Under the pieces are notes generated by a model, which worked only from the letters and a program-made list of their open reading frames with translations, did not search any database and was not told the origin of the DNA. The position numbers and the translations under genes were made by a program. From Sodalis praecaptivus (GTDB lineage Bacteria > Pseudomonadota > Gammaproteobacteria > Enterobacterales > Enterobacteriaceae), in contig NZ_CP006569.1 of NCBI RefSeq assembly GCF_000517425.1, positions 1,798,001 to 1,862,000 of the forward strand: a stretch of DNA of 64,000 bases, given 5' to 3'. Below, piece by piece: positions 28,856 to 37,555 of this stretch (position 1 is its first letter; the number at the start of each line of letters is the position of its first letter).

Positions 28856-30177
28856 CAGGCCTCCTTGAAGTAGTCCGATAGGCGCACCTCATCCACCATA
28901 CGCAATCTCTTGCGCTGGAACTCCGCTTCGCGGCCCCAGGGTTTGGTGGCGTCTATCAGCAAACGGCCCCAATGATCTTTGGCCTCGTCACGGTAAAAAG
29001 AGGGGGTATCGGGGATGATCATCATATCTTTATCCGGCCGTGAACGGGTCAGAATGGCCCACATGACATCGTCCATATTGTTGATATCCACGTCGGTGTC
29101 CACCACGGTAATGATTTTGGACCAGATGGGTTCGGCGCCGATGGCCGCCAGCATGACCTGACGGGCGTGGCCTTCAAACTGGGGATCAATCTGAATAACG
29201 GCGTGATTAACGAACGGCTGGCAGGCGACATTTACGATGCCGGGCAAAGCGGCGTTCAGGCGCTGGAAAATATTCGCCGACACCGACAATTCCAGCGTCA
29301 GCACCTCTTCCGCCGAGCCGCAGAGGATGGAGTGAAATACCGCGTCTTTACGGGCGGTGACGCCCAGCACCTCAAATACCGCATTCGGCCCGACCGGCAC
29401 GTAATAGCCCATAAACTCACCGAAGGGGCCCTCCGGGCGTCGTTCATTGGGTAAAAAGCGGCCTTCCACCACAATTTCCGTTTCCGCCGGCACCGCCAGG
29501 TCGATATGGCGGCATTGGCGCATCGGAATCGGCGCGCCGCGCAGTTGCTCGGCGACTTTGAGTTCATCGACGTCATAGGGCAACGGCGCCGCCGCGGTCA
29601 AGAAAGCCTGCGAGGGGGTGCCGATAAGCATTGCCGCTTCCAGCGGCTTGCCCATTTTCTCCGCTTTTTCATGATACAGGGTCAAATGATGGCGCGGTGC
29701 GAGACGACAACGCAATTCGCTATCGCTGATATACATCGCCCGGTGATAGGAGAGGTTGCCGATGCCGGTCTCCGGATCCTTGGCGATAAACATAGAGGAG
29801 GTGAAATAGGGCGCGCCGTCGCGATCGGAATAGGTAATCAGCGGCAAACTCGACAGCGCCACCTCAACGTATTCGATAGCCTCGGGGGCGGCGGGGGTCA
29901 TGTCCGCTTTGGCCGCCGCCATAGACGCCAGATTACTCCATTGGCGGCAAAAGTCCCCGGCCTCAATGCCAATCACTTCAGCGAGTCGGTCGCGGCTACC
30001 GTAGACATTCGTCACCACGGGAAACGCGGTGCCCTTCACTTTTTTAAACAGGATGGGCTTGCCCCATTTTTTCTGCGCCTGTTGGGTGACGGCGGCCAAT
30101 TCGTGAAACGGGTCAATCTCTTTTTCAACTACCAACAGATCACCGCGTTCTTCAAGTCGACGAATAAACTCCCTCAT
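28855..30177 (-). CDS. UbiD-family prenylated-FMN (de)carboxylase
   Basis: 440 aa, catalyses reversible decarboxylation of aromatic or unsaturated acids. By spacing with fungal Fdc1 and E. coli UbiD, the metal and catalytic residues are kept: Asn141 and Arg146 (NLSYHRAM), His164, and Glu249 and Glu254 (RPEGPFGEFMGYY). At 440 residues it is shorter than UbiD itself (~497), closer to catabolic members such as hydroxybenzoate or pyrrole-carboxylate decarboxylases. It starts 9 bp after gntR and overlaps the ubiX fragment. A catabolic rather than ubiquinone role is favoured by the operon. Confidence 0.88.
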   Translation of the reverse strand: MREFIRRLEERGDLLVVEKEIDPFHELAAVTQQAQKKWGKPILFKKVKGTAFPVVTNVYGSRDRLAEVIGIEAGDFCRQWSNLASMAAAKADMTPAAPEAIEYVEVALSSLPLITYSDRDGAPYFTSSMFIAKDPETGIGNLSYHRAMYISDSELRCRLAPRHHLTLYHEKAEKMGKPLEAAMLIGTPSQAFLTAAAPLPYDVDELKVAEQLRGAPIPMRQCRHIDLAVPAETEIVVEGRFLPNERRPEGPFGEFMGYYVPVGPNAVFEVLGVTARKDAVFHSILCGSAEEVLTLELSVSANIFQRLNAALPGIVNVACQPFVNHAVIQIDPQFEGHARQVMLAAIGAEPIWSKIITVVDTDVDINNMDDVMWAILTRSRPDKDMMIIPDTPSFYRDEAKDHWGRLLIDATKPWGREAEFQRKRLRMVDEVRLSDYFKEA

Positions 30178-30186
30178 GGCTAGACC

Positions 30187-30939
30187 TTATCTGTTTTTGA
30201 CATTGAACAAAGAAGACGTGATGCGGCTGGGCCGAGCTTCATGGGAACTGCGCAGGCGATAACGGTCTCCCGGATAGAGAAAACGGCTGCGGGTAACGGG
30301 AACGCCGTCACGCCAGGTGGATCGATCGAGTAGCAGACAGGGCTGCCCGGCATCGATTTGTAACAGCAGTTGGGCTTCATCGTTGGCCCGCACGGCGCGG
30401 ATCATATTGTCCACCGTGGTCACCGTGGTGTTGCGCACCAAAAAACTGTGGGACGGCTGGGTCGTGAAATCCTGCTCCAGATAGCCCGGCGCTTCGGCGG
30501 CATTGACGAAACGGTCTTCCAACTGAATAGGCGTGCCGTCTTCGAGGTGCAACAGGCGTGAATGGTAAATGTCCTGGCCGGGGGGCAGAGGCAACATACT
30601 GCGCAACGGGCTCTCCGGCGGCAACGCCAGATGGGAAAGCACCTGACAATAGTGCACGCCGCCATTTTGGGCGATCTCTTCGGAAATATTGGACAGGGTA
30701 AACACCGCGCACTGCATACGCGGCCCCACCACAAAGGTCCCGCGCCCCTGAATGCGGATCAATACACCTTCCGCCTGCAGCTCGCGCAGCGCCCGCCTGA
30801 CGGTCAAACGGGATACGCCAAACTCCTCGGCCAGCTGTTCCTCCGACGGGATTTGAAAATCGCTTGGCCACTCTTCAGCCTCGATACGACGGTCAATGGA
30901 AATTTTGATTTGCTCATACATCGGCTGGTCATTAGTCAT
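30187..30939 (-). CDS. GntR/HutC-family transcriptional regulator
   Basis: 250 aa. N-terminal winged helix (residues ~8-75: YEQIKISIDRRIEAEEWPSDFQIPSEEQLAEEFGVSRLTVRRALRELQAEGVL) and a UTRA ligand domain in the remainder (GQDIYHSRLLHLEDGTPIQLEDRFVN, QPCLLLDRSTWRDGVPVTRSRFLYPG). First gene of the seven-gene minus-strand operon and divergent from the aldehyde dehydrogenase operon. Two copies of a near-identical dyad flank the intergenic region, one 15 bp before its own start, so autoregulation is likely. The HutC likeness points to an amino-acid-derived effector. Confidence 0.87.
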   Translation of the reverse strand: MTNDQPMYEQIKISIDRRIEAEEWPSDFQIPSEEQLAEEFGVSRLTVRRALRELQAEGVLIRIQGRGTFVVGPRMQCAVFTLSNISEEIAQNGGVHYCQVLSHLALPPESPLRSMLPLPPGQDIYHSRLLHLEDGTPIQLEDRFVNAAEAPGYLEQDFTTQPSHSFLVRNTTVTTVDNMIRAVRANDEAQLLLQIDAGQPCLLLDRSTWRDGVPVTRSRFLYPGDRYRLRSSHEARPSRITSSLFNVKNR

Positions 30940-30953
30940 TGTTTTACTTCTTA

Positions 30954-30965
30954 AGTGATATCAGT
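30954..30965. promoter_or_regulatory. GntR operator candidate 1
   Basis: AGTGATATCAGT, 11 of 12 identical to the perfect palindrome at 31121, located 15 bp upstream of the gntR start codon. Confidence 0.6.
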
Positions 30966-31108
30966 TTGAATAAGCTAAAAGGGTAAGGCTAGATTTAGTT
31001 TATAATCAGTCAATTAAAGGTATTTAACTGCATAATTAACCTGATTATAGCGTTCATTTCACGCCGCCGTCAGTCTTTTAACGATATTTTTTTCGTATAG
31101 TTATATCA

Positions 31109-31137
31109 TTGACTGGATATAGTGATATCACTTATAC
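31109..31137 (+). promoter_or_regulatory. Promoter of the aldehyde dehydrogenase operon
   Basis: TTGACT (31109-31114) and TTATAC (31132-31137) with a 17-bp spacer. The palindrome AGTGATATCACT occupies most of the spacer, so a bound regulator would block RNA polymerase. Confidence 0.55.
31121..31132. promoter_or_regulatory. GntR operator candidate 2
   Basis: Perfect 12-bp palindrome AGTGATATCACT between the -35 and -10 of the divergent operon, 68 bp before the aldehyde dehydrogenase start. Its near-copy precedes gntR. Confidence 0.65.
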
Positions 31138-31200
31138 CTGTCTGCATCCGCTTGTCCCATTGACTTTACATGCCCGATTTTTTCTCTGAAGGGGAGAACT

Positions 31201-32691
31201 ATGTCCGCGAACGCGCTGCACACCTTGTCTATGTATATTGGTGGAGAATGGCTCCCGCCTTCATCTGGGCGCTATTTCGATACCGTTGATCCCTACACGG
31301 CCAAACCTTGGGCGCGGGTCCCCAGAGGAAATAAAGACGACGCGTGCCGGGCCGTTGAGGTCGCCCATCAGGCGTTTAAAAACGGCCCTTGGGGACGGAT
31401 GCACCCGTCTGAACGCGGCCGCATTCTTTACCGTTTTGCCGACCTTATCGAAAGCCATGCCGATCGGCTGGCCGAGCTTGAAGTCAGGGACAACGGCCGC
31501 CTGCTGGAAGAGATGCGCCACCAAATTCGTTATATCCCGCACTGGTATCGCTATTACGCCGGGCTGGCCGACAAGATTGAAGGGGTGGTGCATCCTTGCG
31601 ATAAACCGGCCCTGAGCCTGTCGCGCCACGAGCCCCTGGGGGTTTGCGTAGGTATCGTGCCCTGGAATGCGCCGCTGTTGCTGTTTTCACTGAAAGCCGC
31701 GCCGGCGCTGGCCGCGGGCAATACGCTGGTGATGAAACCGGCGGAACACACCTCGGCCAGCGCGCTGAAGTTGATGGAATTGGTGGCGCAGGCGGGATTT
31801 CCCCCCGGCGTCATCAATGTAGTTACCGGTTTTGGCGCGGAAGTCGGCGAGCCGCTGGTCACGCATCCGCTGACGCGCCATGTGGGCTTTACCGGTTCAA
31901 CCCGCACCGGCGCACACCTTTACTCCTTGGCCGCGCGCGATATCAAGCGCGTCAGTCTGGAGCTGGGCGGCAAGTCGCCTAACATCATTTTTGCCGACGC
32001 GGATCTGGATAATGCGGTTCGCGGCGTGGTCGGCGGCATTTACGGCGCCACCGGACAGACCTGTATCGCCGGTTCGCGGCTGCTGGTGCACCGCAGTATC
32101 CAGGCGCCTTTTTTGGAAAAGTTGATGGCGTTTACGCGCCAGGCCCGCGTCGGCGATCCGCGTAACCCGGCCACCTGCATTGGCCCTATCGCCAATCAAA
32201 TGCAGTATGACCGCATCTTGCAGTATATCGATATCGCCCGTCAGGAAGGCGCTGAGCTACTGATGGGCGGAAAACGGCCTGAGGCGGCGGAGTGCCGGGA
32301 CGGCTATTTCATCGAGCCCACGCTGTATACCGGGGTCAACAATGGGATGCGCATCGCCCAAGAAGAGATTTTTGGCCCGGTGTTGGCCGCCATTCCTTTC
32401 GACGAGCCGGAAGAAGCCATTGCTATCGCCAACGACAGCGAATTTGGGCTGGCGGCGGGAATTTGGACTTCCAATATGCGTCTGGCGCTAAAAATGTCGG
32501 AACAATTGGAAGCGGGCAGCGTATGGATCAACACCTACCGCGACATTTCCTATACCACGCCGTTTGGCGGTTATAAGAAAAGCGGCATCGGGCGGGAGAA
32601 TGGCGTAGCGGGTATCTACGAATACCTGCAAACCAAAGCGGTGTGGATCTCCACCGCCGACGAAATCGAAAACCCCTTTGTCATCGGCTAA
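31201..32691 (+). CDS. NAD(P)-dependent aldehyde dehydrogenase
   Basis: 496 aa, full-length class with Asn156 (VPWNAP), Lys179, Glu254 (LELGGKSP) and nucleophilic Cys288 (GQTCIAGS). EEIFGPVL and PFGGYKKSGIGRENG are present near the end. Overall it resembles betaine-aldehyde and aromatic or semialdehyde dehydrogenases; substrate cannot be named. First gene of the GntR-linked plus-strand operon, 15 bp before the ThDP enzyme. It likely oxidises the aldehyde produced by that enzyme. Confidence 0.87.
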   Translation: MSANALHTLSMYIGGEWLPPSSGRYFDTVDPYTAKPWARVPRGNKDDACRAVEVAHQAFKNGPWGRMHPSERGRILYRFADLIESHADRLAELEVRDNGRLLEEMRHQIRYIPHWYRYYAGLADKIEGVVHPCDKPALSLSRHEPLGVCVGIVPWNAPLLLFSLKAAPALAAGNTLVMKPAEHTSASALKLMELVAQAGFPPGVINVVTGFGAEVGEPLVTHPLTRHVGFTGSTRTGAHLYSLAARDIKRVSLELGGKSPNIIFADADLDNAVRGVVGGIYGATGQTCIAGSRLLVHRSIQAPFLEKLMAFTRQARVGDPRNPATCIGPIANQMQYDRILQYIDIARQEGAELLMGGKRPEAAECRDGYFIEPTLYTGVNNGMRIAQEEIFGPVLAAIPFDEPEEAIAIANDSEFGLAAGIWTSNMRLALKMSEQLEAGSVWINTYRDISYTTPFGGYKKSGIGRENGVAGIYEYLQTKAVWISTADEIENPFVIG

Positions 32692-32706
32692 GGCGAGGCG
32701 CGCGTC

Positions 32707-34392
32707 ATGGACCAGAGAACAGGCAGCGACATCCTCGCCGATGAATTGCATATCCAGCAGGCCGAAATGATTTGGCATGTTCCCGGTGAAAGCTTCTTAT
32801 CGGCGCTGGACGCGCTGGCGCTGCGGCATCCGGCGATAAAAACCGTCAGCTGCCGCCACGAAAACGGCGCCGCGCAGATGGCGGAGGCGTACGGTAAATT
32901 GACCGGCCGCCCGGGGGTGGCGTTTGTTACCCGCAGTCCGGGGGCGACCAACGCGGTAAACGGCATCCATACCGCCTATCAGGACGCCTCACCGGTGATC
33001 CTGATTATCGGGCAGGTCAAGCGCAGTATCCTGGAGCGGGAAGCCTTCATGTCCTATGACTTCCGCACCCTGTTTGCCCCCATGACCAAGTGGGTGGGGC
33101 AAATCGACAGCGCGGCGCGCATCCCCGAGTTTATCCAGCGCGCTTATCAAACCGCGATGTCCGGCCGCAAAGGGCCGGTGGTACTGGTTATCCCCGAAGA
33201 CGTGCTTGAGGAGCGCTGCGAGGTGGCGGCGGGCGCGCGGCTCAGCCCCTCGCGCGCCGGCGCCGTCGCGCCGTCCGACATTGAGCGTATTGTCACGCTG
33301 CTCGCCGCAGCACAAAAACCGCTGCTCATCGTCGGCGGTAACGGCTGGAACGCCCACGCCCGTGACGCGATTCAGCGCTTCGCCATGCAAAATGCGCTGC
33401 CGGTGGTCACCACTTTCCGCCGGCGGGACATTATCGACCATCGCTTGCCCTGCTATGTCGGTGAGATCGGTATCGGGGCCAATCCGGCGCTGTTGCAGCA
33501 TATTCGCGAGACGGACATGTTGTTGGTCTGCAATGACGCGTTAAGCGACGTCAATACCATCGGCGTGGGCTACATGGAAGGATTTACCCTGTTCTCACTG
33601 CCGTGTCCGCAGCAGAAAATCGTGCATGTGATGCCGGACCACGGCGATCTCAACCGGGTATTTCGCGCCGAGCTGGCGCTGGTGGCGGAGATGGACAGCT
33701 TCGCGCCTGCGCTGGCGGATGTTACGCCGATGGCCCAACCGCGGCACCGCGCCTGGATGCAGACGCTGCGCGCCACCTATTTGCAAGAGGTGACGCCGAA
33801 ACCCTGTCCGGGCGCCCTGGATGTGCCTCATTTGATGGGGTGCTTAAGGGAACGTTTGCCGGAAAATGCCATCGTCACCAACGGCGTCGGCGCCTATGCC
33901 ACCTGGAGCCAGCGCTATTTTCCCCACTATCAGTTGGGTACCCAACTGGGGCCTATCAGCGGCACGATGGGCTATTCGCTGCCGGCCGCCATTAGCGCCA
34001 AATTGCTGCACCCCGACCGACCGGTGGTGTGTTTCGTCGGCGACGGCTGTTTCCAGATGAGTAGCGAGGAGCTGGCCACCGCCGTTCAATACGGCGTCAA
34101 TATTGTCATCATTGTGTTTAACAACAATTTGTACGGCACCATCCGCATCCACGAAGAGAACCGTCTGGCCGGCCGCGCGCACGGCACGGATTTAGTCAAT
34201 CCGGATTTTTGCGCGTTGGCGCAGGCCTATGGCGCGCATGGGGAAGCGGTAACGGCTACCGCCGACTTTATGCCGGCGTTCGAGCGCTGCCTTGCGGCGG
34301 GCAAACCCGCCCTGCTGGAGTTGCGAGTCAGCCAGGAAGCGATTCACGCTCGCTATTCGCTAAGCGAATTGCGCGCCAGGAATCAGCGCTAA
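32707..34392 (+). CDS. Thiamine-diphosphate-dependent enzyme (acetolactate synthase/2-oxoacid decarboxylase family)
   Basis: 561 aa with the three-domain layout of the family: N-terminal PYR domain with catalytic Glu52 (CRHENGAAQMAEAYGKLTG), a central domain (residues ~190-330), and the PP domain with GDGCFQMSSEELATAVQYGVN followed by NNNLYGTI, the ThDP-magnesium motif. The N-terminal SPGATNAVNGI resembles acetolactate synthase; the His of benzoylformate decarboxylase at that place is not present. It could be a decarboxylase or a carboligase. Operon position between an aldehyde dehydrogenase and an importer favours conversion of a 2-oxo acid to an aldehyde. Confidence 0.83.
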   Translation: MDQRTGSDILADELHIQQAEMIWHVPGESFLSALDALALRHPAIKTVSCRHENGAAQMAEAYGKLTGRPGVAFVTRSPGATNAVNGIHTAYQDASPVILIIGQVKRSILEREAFMSYDFRTLFAPMTKWVGQIDSAARIPEFIQRAYQTAMSGRKGPVVLVIPEDVLEERCEVAAGARLSPSRAGAVAPSDIERIVTLLAAAQKPLLIVGGNGWNAHARDAIQRFAMQNALPVVTTFRRRDIIDHRLPCYVGEIGIGANPALLQHIRETDMLLVCNDALSDVNTIGVGYMEGFTLFSLPCPQQKIVHVMPDHGDLNRVFRAELALVAEMDSFAPALADVTPMAQPRHRAWMQTLRATYLQEVTPKPCPGALDVPHLMGCLRERLPENAIVTNGVGAYATWSQRYFPHYQLGTQLGPISGTMGYSLPAAISAKLLHPDRPVVCFVGDGCFQMSSEELATAVQYGVNIVIIVFNNNLYGTIRIHEENRLAGRAHGTDLVNPDFCALAQAYGAHGEAVTATADFMPAFERCLAAGKPALLELRVSQEAIHARYSLSELRARNQR

Positions 34393-34402
34393 AGCGCTTT
34401 TA
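34385..34402 (+). terminator. Weak attenuator-like hairpin at the end of the ThDP gene
   Basis: AGCGC-TAAA-GCGCT followed by TTTTA; the stop codon sits in the loop. With only 5 bp of stem it may reduce rather than stop transcription into the importer genes. Confidence 0.35.
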
Positions 34403-34489
34403 CCGTCAGGCTGGCTGAGTTCCTTAGTGATTAAGGGAAAGATCGAAGGTTTTGTTTTCCGTGACATACCGTCATCCGAGGAGAGTAAA

Positions 34490-35512
34490 ATGAAATCCCA
34501 TGTAAGATCGCTTGCCGCATTATGCTGTATCACCGCCTTTACCGTCTTCAGCGCGGACGCCTGTGAGTTACGCGTCACCACCTGGGGCGGCAATTATCAA
34601 GCCACCTATGAATCGGTTGCGAAGAAATTCGAGAAAGAATATCAATGCGACATTCAGTGGGTTGTCGGCTCCAGCCCCGATCATCTTATTAAAGCGCGCC
34701 TCGGCCAGGTGGACGTCGTCACCAATACGTTGTTGAACTCGATTGCCGGCGAGAAAGAGGGGCTATGGCTACCGTTGGATAAAGCCGCTATTCCCAATAT
34801 GGCGAATCTGTACGATAACGCCATTTATTCGCCCTACACCGTTTATGCCAACGTCGGGGATTACGTTCTCGCCTATAACAAGGACAAAATTTCCCAGGCG
34901 CCGACCAGCTGGAATGCGCTTTGGGACAAGCAGTATCGTGACCATGTGGTGATTTACGGCTTGGATAATATCCCTACCCTGAGTCTCACCGTGATGGAGG
35001 CGGAACAGCACGGCGGCAGCATCGACAATATCAATCCCGGCTTGAAACGCATGGCTGAACTCCTGAAAAGCGGCAACCTTATCGGCGCTCTCGATGTGGA
35101 AAGTCAAATGGTGTCGCTGTTTCAAACCGGTGACGCCTGGCTGGGCATGATGGCGACCGGACGCATGAAGGAATTGTATGAAAAAGGGGTCACCAACATC
35201 GCTTTTACCCGCCCCAGCGAAGGCACTTTCCCTCTGATTACTACGGTGAATATTACCAAATATGCCAAGGACGTGAAAATGGCGCAGGCGTTCGTCAATT
35301 ATATTCTTAGCCCCGACGTCCAGCTCGCTTTTGCCACCCGCAACCTTTATGCGCCGACGGTGAAAAATGTCACCATCCCGGCCGATTTCAAATATGCCAA
35401 TCTGCTGGTGAAAGACGACGCCTTCAAACGCCTGTATTTACCTGACCAACAGAAAATAACCGAACATAAAGCGCAATGGCAGCAGAGTATCAATGAAATG
35501 TCGACGCAATAG
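34490..35512 (+). CDS. Periplasmic substrate-binding protein, PotD/PotF-like
   Basis: 340 aa from ATG 34490 (GAGGAGAGTAAA upstream; the longer frame is rejected). Signal peptide residues ~1-25 (LAALCCITAFTVFSADA). Mature part begins CELRVTTWGGNYQATYESVAKKFEKEYQC, the fold of polyamine and iron-type binding proteins, with WNALWDKQYRDHVVIYGLDNIP and AQAFVNYILSPDVQ. It should select the substrate for the ATPase and two permeases that follow. Relatives bind spermidine, putrescine, opines or 2-aminoethylphosphonate. Confidence 0.82.
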   Translation: MKSHVRSLAALCCITAFTVFSADACELRVTTWGGNYQATYESVAKKFEKEYQCDIQWVVGSSPDHLIKARLGQVDVVTNTLLNSIAGEKEGLWLPLDKAAIPNMANLYDNAIYSPYTVYANVGDYVLAYNKDKISQAPTSWNALWDKQYRDHVVIYGLDNIPTLSLTVMEAEQHGGSIDNINPGLKRMAELLKSGNLIGALDVESQMVSLFQTGDAWLGMMATGRMKELYEKGVTNIAFTRPSEGTFPLITTVNITKYAKDVKMAQAFVNYILSPDVQLAFATRNLYAPTVKNVTIPADFKYANLLVKDDAFKRLYLPDQQKITEHKAQWQQSINEMSTQ

Positions 35513-35581
35513 ATTGTGCGCCGCGGGTCGGTAAGCGCGCGCTTTTCCGGTGAGTCCTGACGTTTACGGGCCGGGTATAAC

Positions 35582-36694
35582 ATGGCGAAATTAAATGTGA
35601 ACAGCATGAGTGATAACGTAATTCAGGTGAAGGGCATCGTTAAGCGTTATGGACATGCCATGGCGGTCAATGGCGTCTCTTTTGACGTAAGACAAGGTGA
35701 ATTTGTGTCTTTACTGGGGCCAAGCGGCTGCGGCAAGACCACCACATTACGCATGATAGCCGGATTTGTCGATCCGTCCGGCGGCACAATTCATGTCCAT
35801 GGCCGCGATGTTACCCACCTGCCACCGGAGAAACGCAACGTCGGTTTCGTCTTCCAAAATTATGCTTTATGGCCGCACATGACCGTGGCGGAGAATGTGG
35901 CGTTCGGACTGCGGTTGCGGAAAAAACGACCGGCGTTTATCCGGCAGAAAATCGAGGAGTCCCTGGGGGTGGTGGGTTTGGCAGGCTATGAATCGCGCCT
36001 GCCCAGGCATCTCTCGGGGGGACAGCAGCAGCGCGTCGCCCTGGCGCGCGCGTTGGCGCTGGAGCCGGAGTTATTATTGATGGATGAGCCGCTGAGTAAT
36101 CTGGATCGCGCGCTGCGCGTCACGATGCGGCGCGAACTCAAAGAGCTCCAAAGCAAGATGAAAATGACGACGCTATACGTCACGCACGATCAAGAAGAGG
36201 CGTTATCCTTGTCGAATCGCGTTGTCATTATGAATAAAGGCAATATCGAGCAAATCGCGGCGCCCCATGCGCTGTATGAAGCGCCATGCAGCCCTTTTGT
36301 GGCTGATTTCGTTGGTATTACCAATTTTCTCGACGGGTTTTTGGTCAGTCAGACCGCGGACGCGGTAACGCTGCAATTGCAGTCCGGATTGACCATCCGC
36401 AGCCGCCAGCCGGTATCGCTGCCGGAGGGGGCGCGTATTATGGCGCTGCTGCGACCGGAGCGGATTAAACTACTGACCGAACGGCCTCTCAATGAGGACA
36501 ATATACTCAGCGGCGTGATCGTTTTTTCCGAATACTACGGCGCGGTGGTGCGCTACAGCGTGCAGCTTGCCCAAGGCAACGTGTTGCGCGCGGAAGTCCA
36601 TAATTTTGATAAGGTTCACCACAATGGTTGCCCGGTTTGGCTGGGCATCGATCCGGACTATTTACGCATCATTCCATTTGACGGGGAGCGCTAG
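35582..36694 (+). CDS. ABC transporter ATP-binding protein, PotA-like
   Basis: 370 aa (or 362 from ATG 35606; neither start has a strong ribosome site). Walker A GPSGCGKTT, Q-loop VFQNYALWPHMTVAENVAFGL, signature LSGGQQQRVALARAL, Walker B LLLMDEPLSNLD, H-loop VTHDQEEALSLS, then a TOBE domain. It pairs with the two permeases immediately downstream. Confidence 0.87.
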   Translation: MAKLNVNSMSDNVIQVKGIVKRYGHAMAVNGVSFDVRQGEFVSLLGPSGCGKTTTLRMIAGFVDPSGGTIHVHGRDVTHLPPEKRNVGFVFQNYALWPHMTVAENVAFGLRLRKKRPAFIRQKIEESLGVVGLAGYESRLPRHLSGGQQQRVALARALALEPELLLMDEPLSNLDRALRVTMRRELKELQSKMKMTTLYVTHDQEEALSLSNRVVIMNKGNIEQIAAPHALYEAPCSPFVADFVGITNFLDGFLVSQTADAVTLQLQSGLTIRSRQPVSLPEGARIMALLRPERIKLLTERPLNEDNILSGVIVFSEYYGAVVRYSVQLAQGNVLRAEVHNFDKVHHNGCPVWLGIDPDYLRIIPFDGER

Positions 36695-37555
36695 ATGCTG
36701 CGAAAACTCTTACCCTCACTGTCACCGCTCCTGGTGATTCTGGCGATTTTCGCCGTTTTGCCGATGCTTTGGGTGATCCGCACCAGTTTCACTGGGCCCG
36801 CCGGTGGGTCAATGTCGGTTTCGGCCTACGGTTTCAGCCATTACGTGAAATTTCTCAGCAGCCAGTGGTATGTGATCAATACCCTGTGGTTCTCGCTGAA
36901 AATCGCGTTTCTCGCCACCGCGATTTCCGCCGTGTGCGGCTATCCTGTGGCGCTGTATATCGCCAGAAGCAGCGGCCTGCAGCGCAATATCTTACTGTCT
37001 TTTACGATTGCCCCTTTGCTCATTGGCCTGGTGACGCTGGTGTATGGCTGGATCGTTATTTTTCGCGGCGGCGGATTGCTTAATTCGTTGATGATTGCCT
37101 TACACGTCTATCAACAGCCGGTACGCTATATGTGGGATATCAAAGGGGTGGTGATTTTGCTGATTTATATCGGCATCCCCTATATGGTGTTATCGCTGGT
37201 GGATTCAATTGAAAAAATTAACCCGTTTTTGGAAGAGGCGGCCCGCAATGTCGGTGCGGGACCGTGGCAATCGTTTTGGAAAATTACCTTCCCGCTGACT
37301 ATGCCGGGCCTGTACGCCGGTACGATAATGGTATTTGCGCTGAATTTCTCCGCCTTTTCGGTGCCGCTAATGATAGGCAACAGCAACACGCAGATGCTGG
37401 GGCTGGTCATTTACCGCGAGGCCTTGTTGAATAATGACCTGCCGTTTAGCTCGGCATTATCAGTCATTATGAGCCTGGTCAACGCCGCGGTGATTATCGG
37501 GCTGACTTTCCTGTTCAGCCGGCTGATTTTGCGCAAGCTGGAGACGGTGCGATGA
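36695..37555 (+). CDS. ABC transporter permease, PotB-like
   Basis: 286 aa starting at the base after the ATPase stop. About six membrane helices, beginning LLPSLSPLLVILAIFAVLPMLWVI; EAA loop FLEEAARNVGAGPWQSFWKITFPLTMPG. It overlaps the next permease by 4 bp. Confidence 0.86.
   Translation: MLRKLLPSLSPLLVILAIFAVLPMLWVIRTSFTGPAGGSMSVSAYGFSHYVKFLSSQWYVINTLWFSLKIAFLATAISAVCGYPVALYIARSSGLQRNILLSFTIAPLLIGLVTLVYGWIVIFRGGGLLNSLMIALHVYQQPVRYMWDIKGVVILLIYIGIPYMVLSLVDSIEKINPFLEEAARNVGAGPWQSFWKITFPLTMPGLYAGTIMVFALNFSAFSVPLMIGNSNTQMLGLVIYREALLNNDLPFSSALSVIMSLVNAAVIIGLTFLFSRLILRKLETVR

Noticed and set aside
28662-28892. N-terminal extension of the racemase frame
   Set aside because: It overlaps ubiD and the ubiX fragment out of frame and lacks racemase sequence; the GTG at 28661 with GTGA overlap is better.
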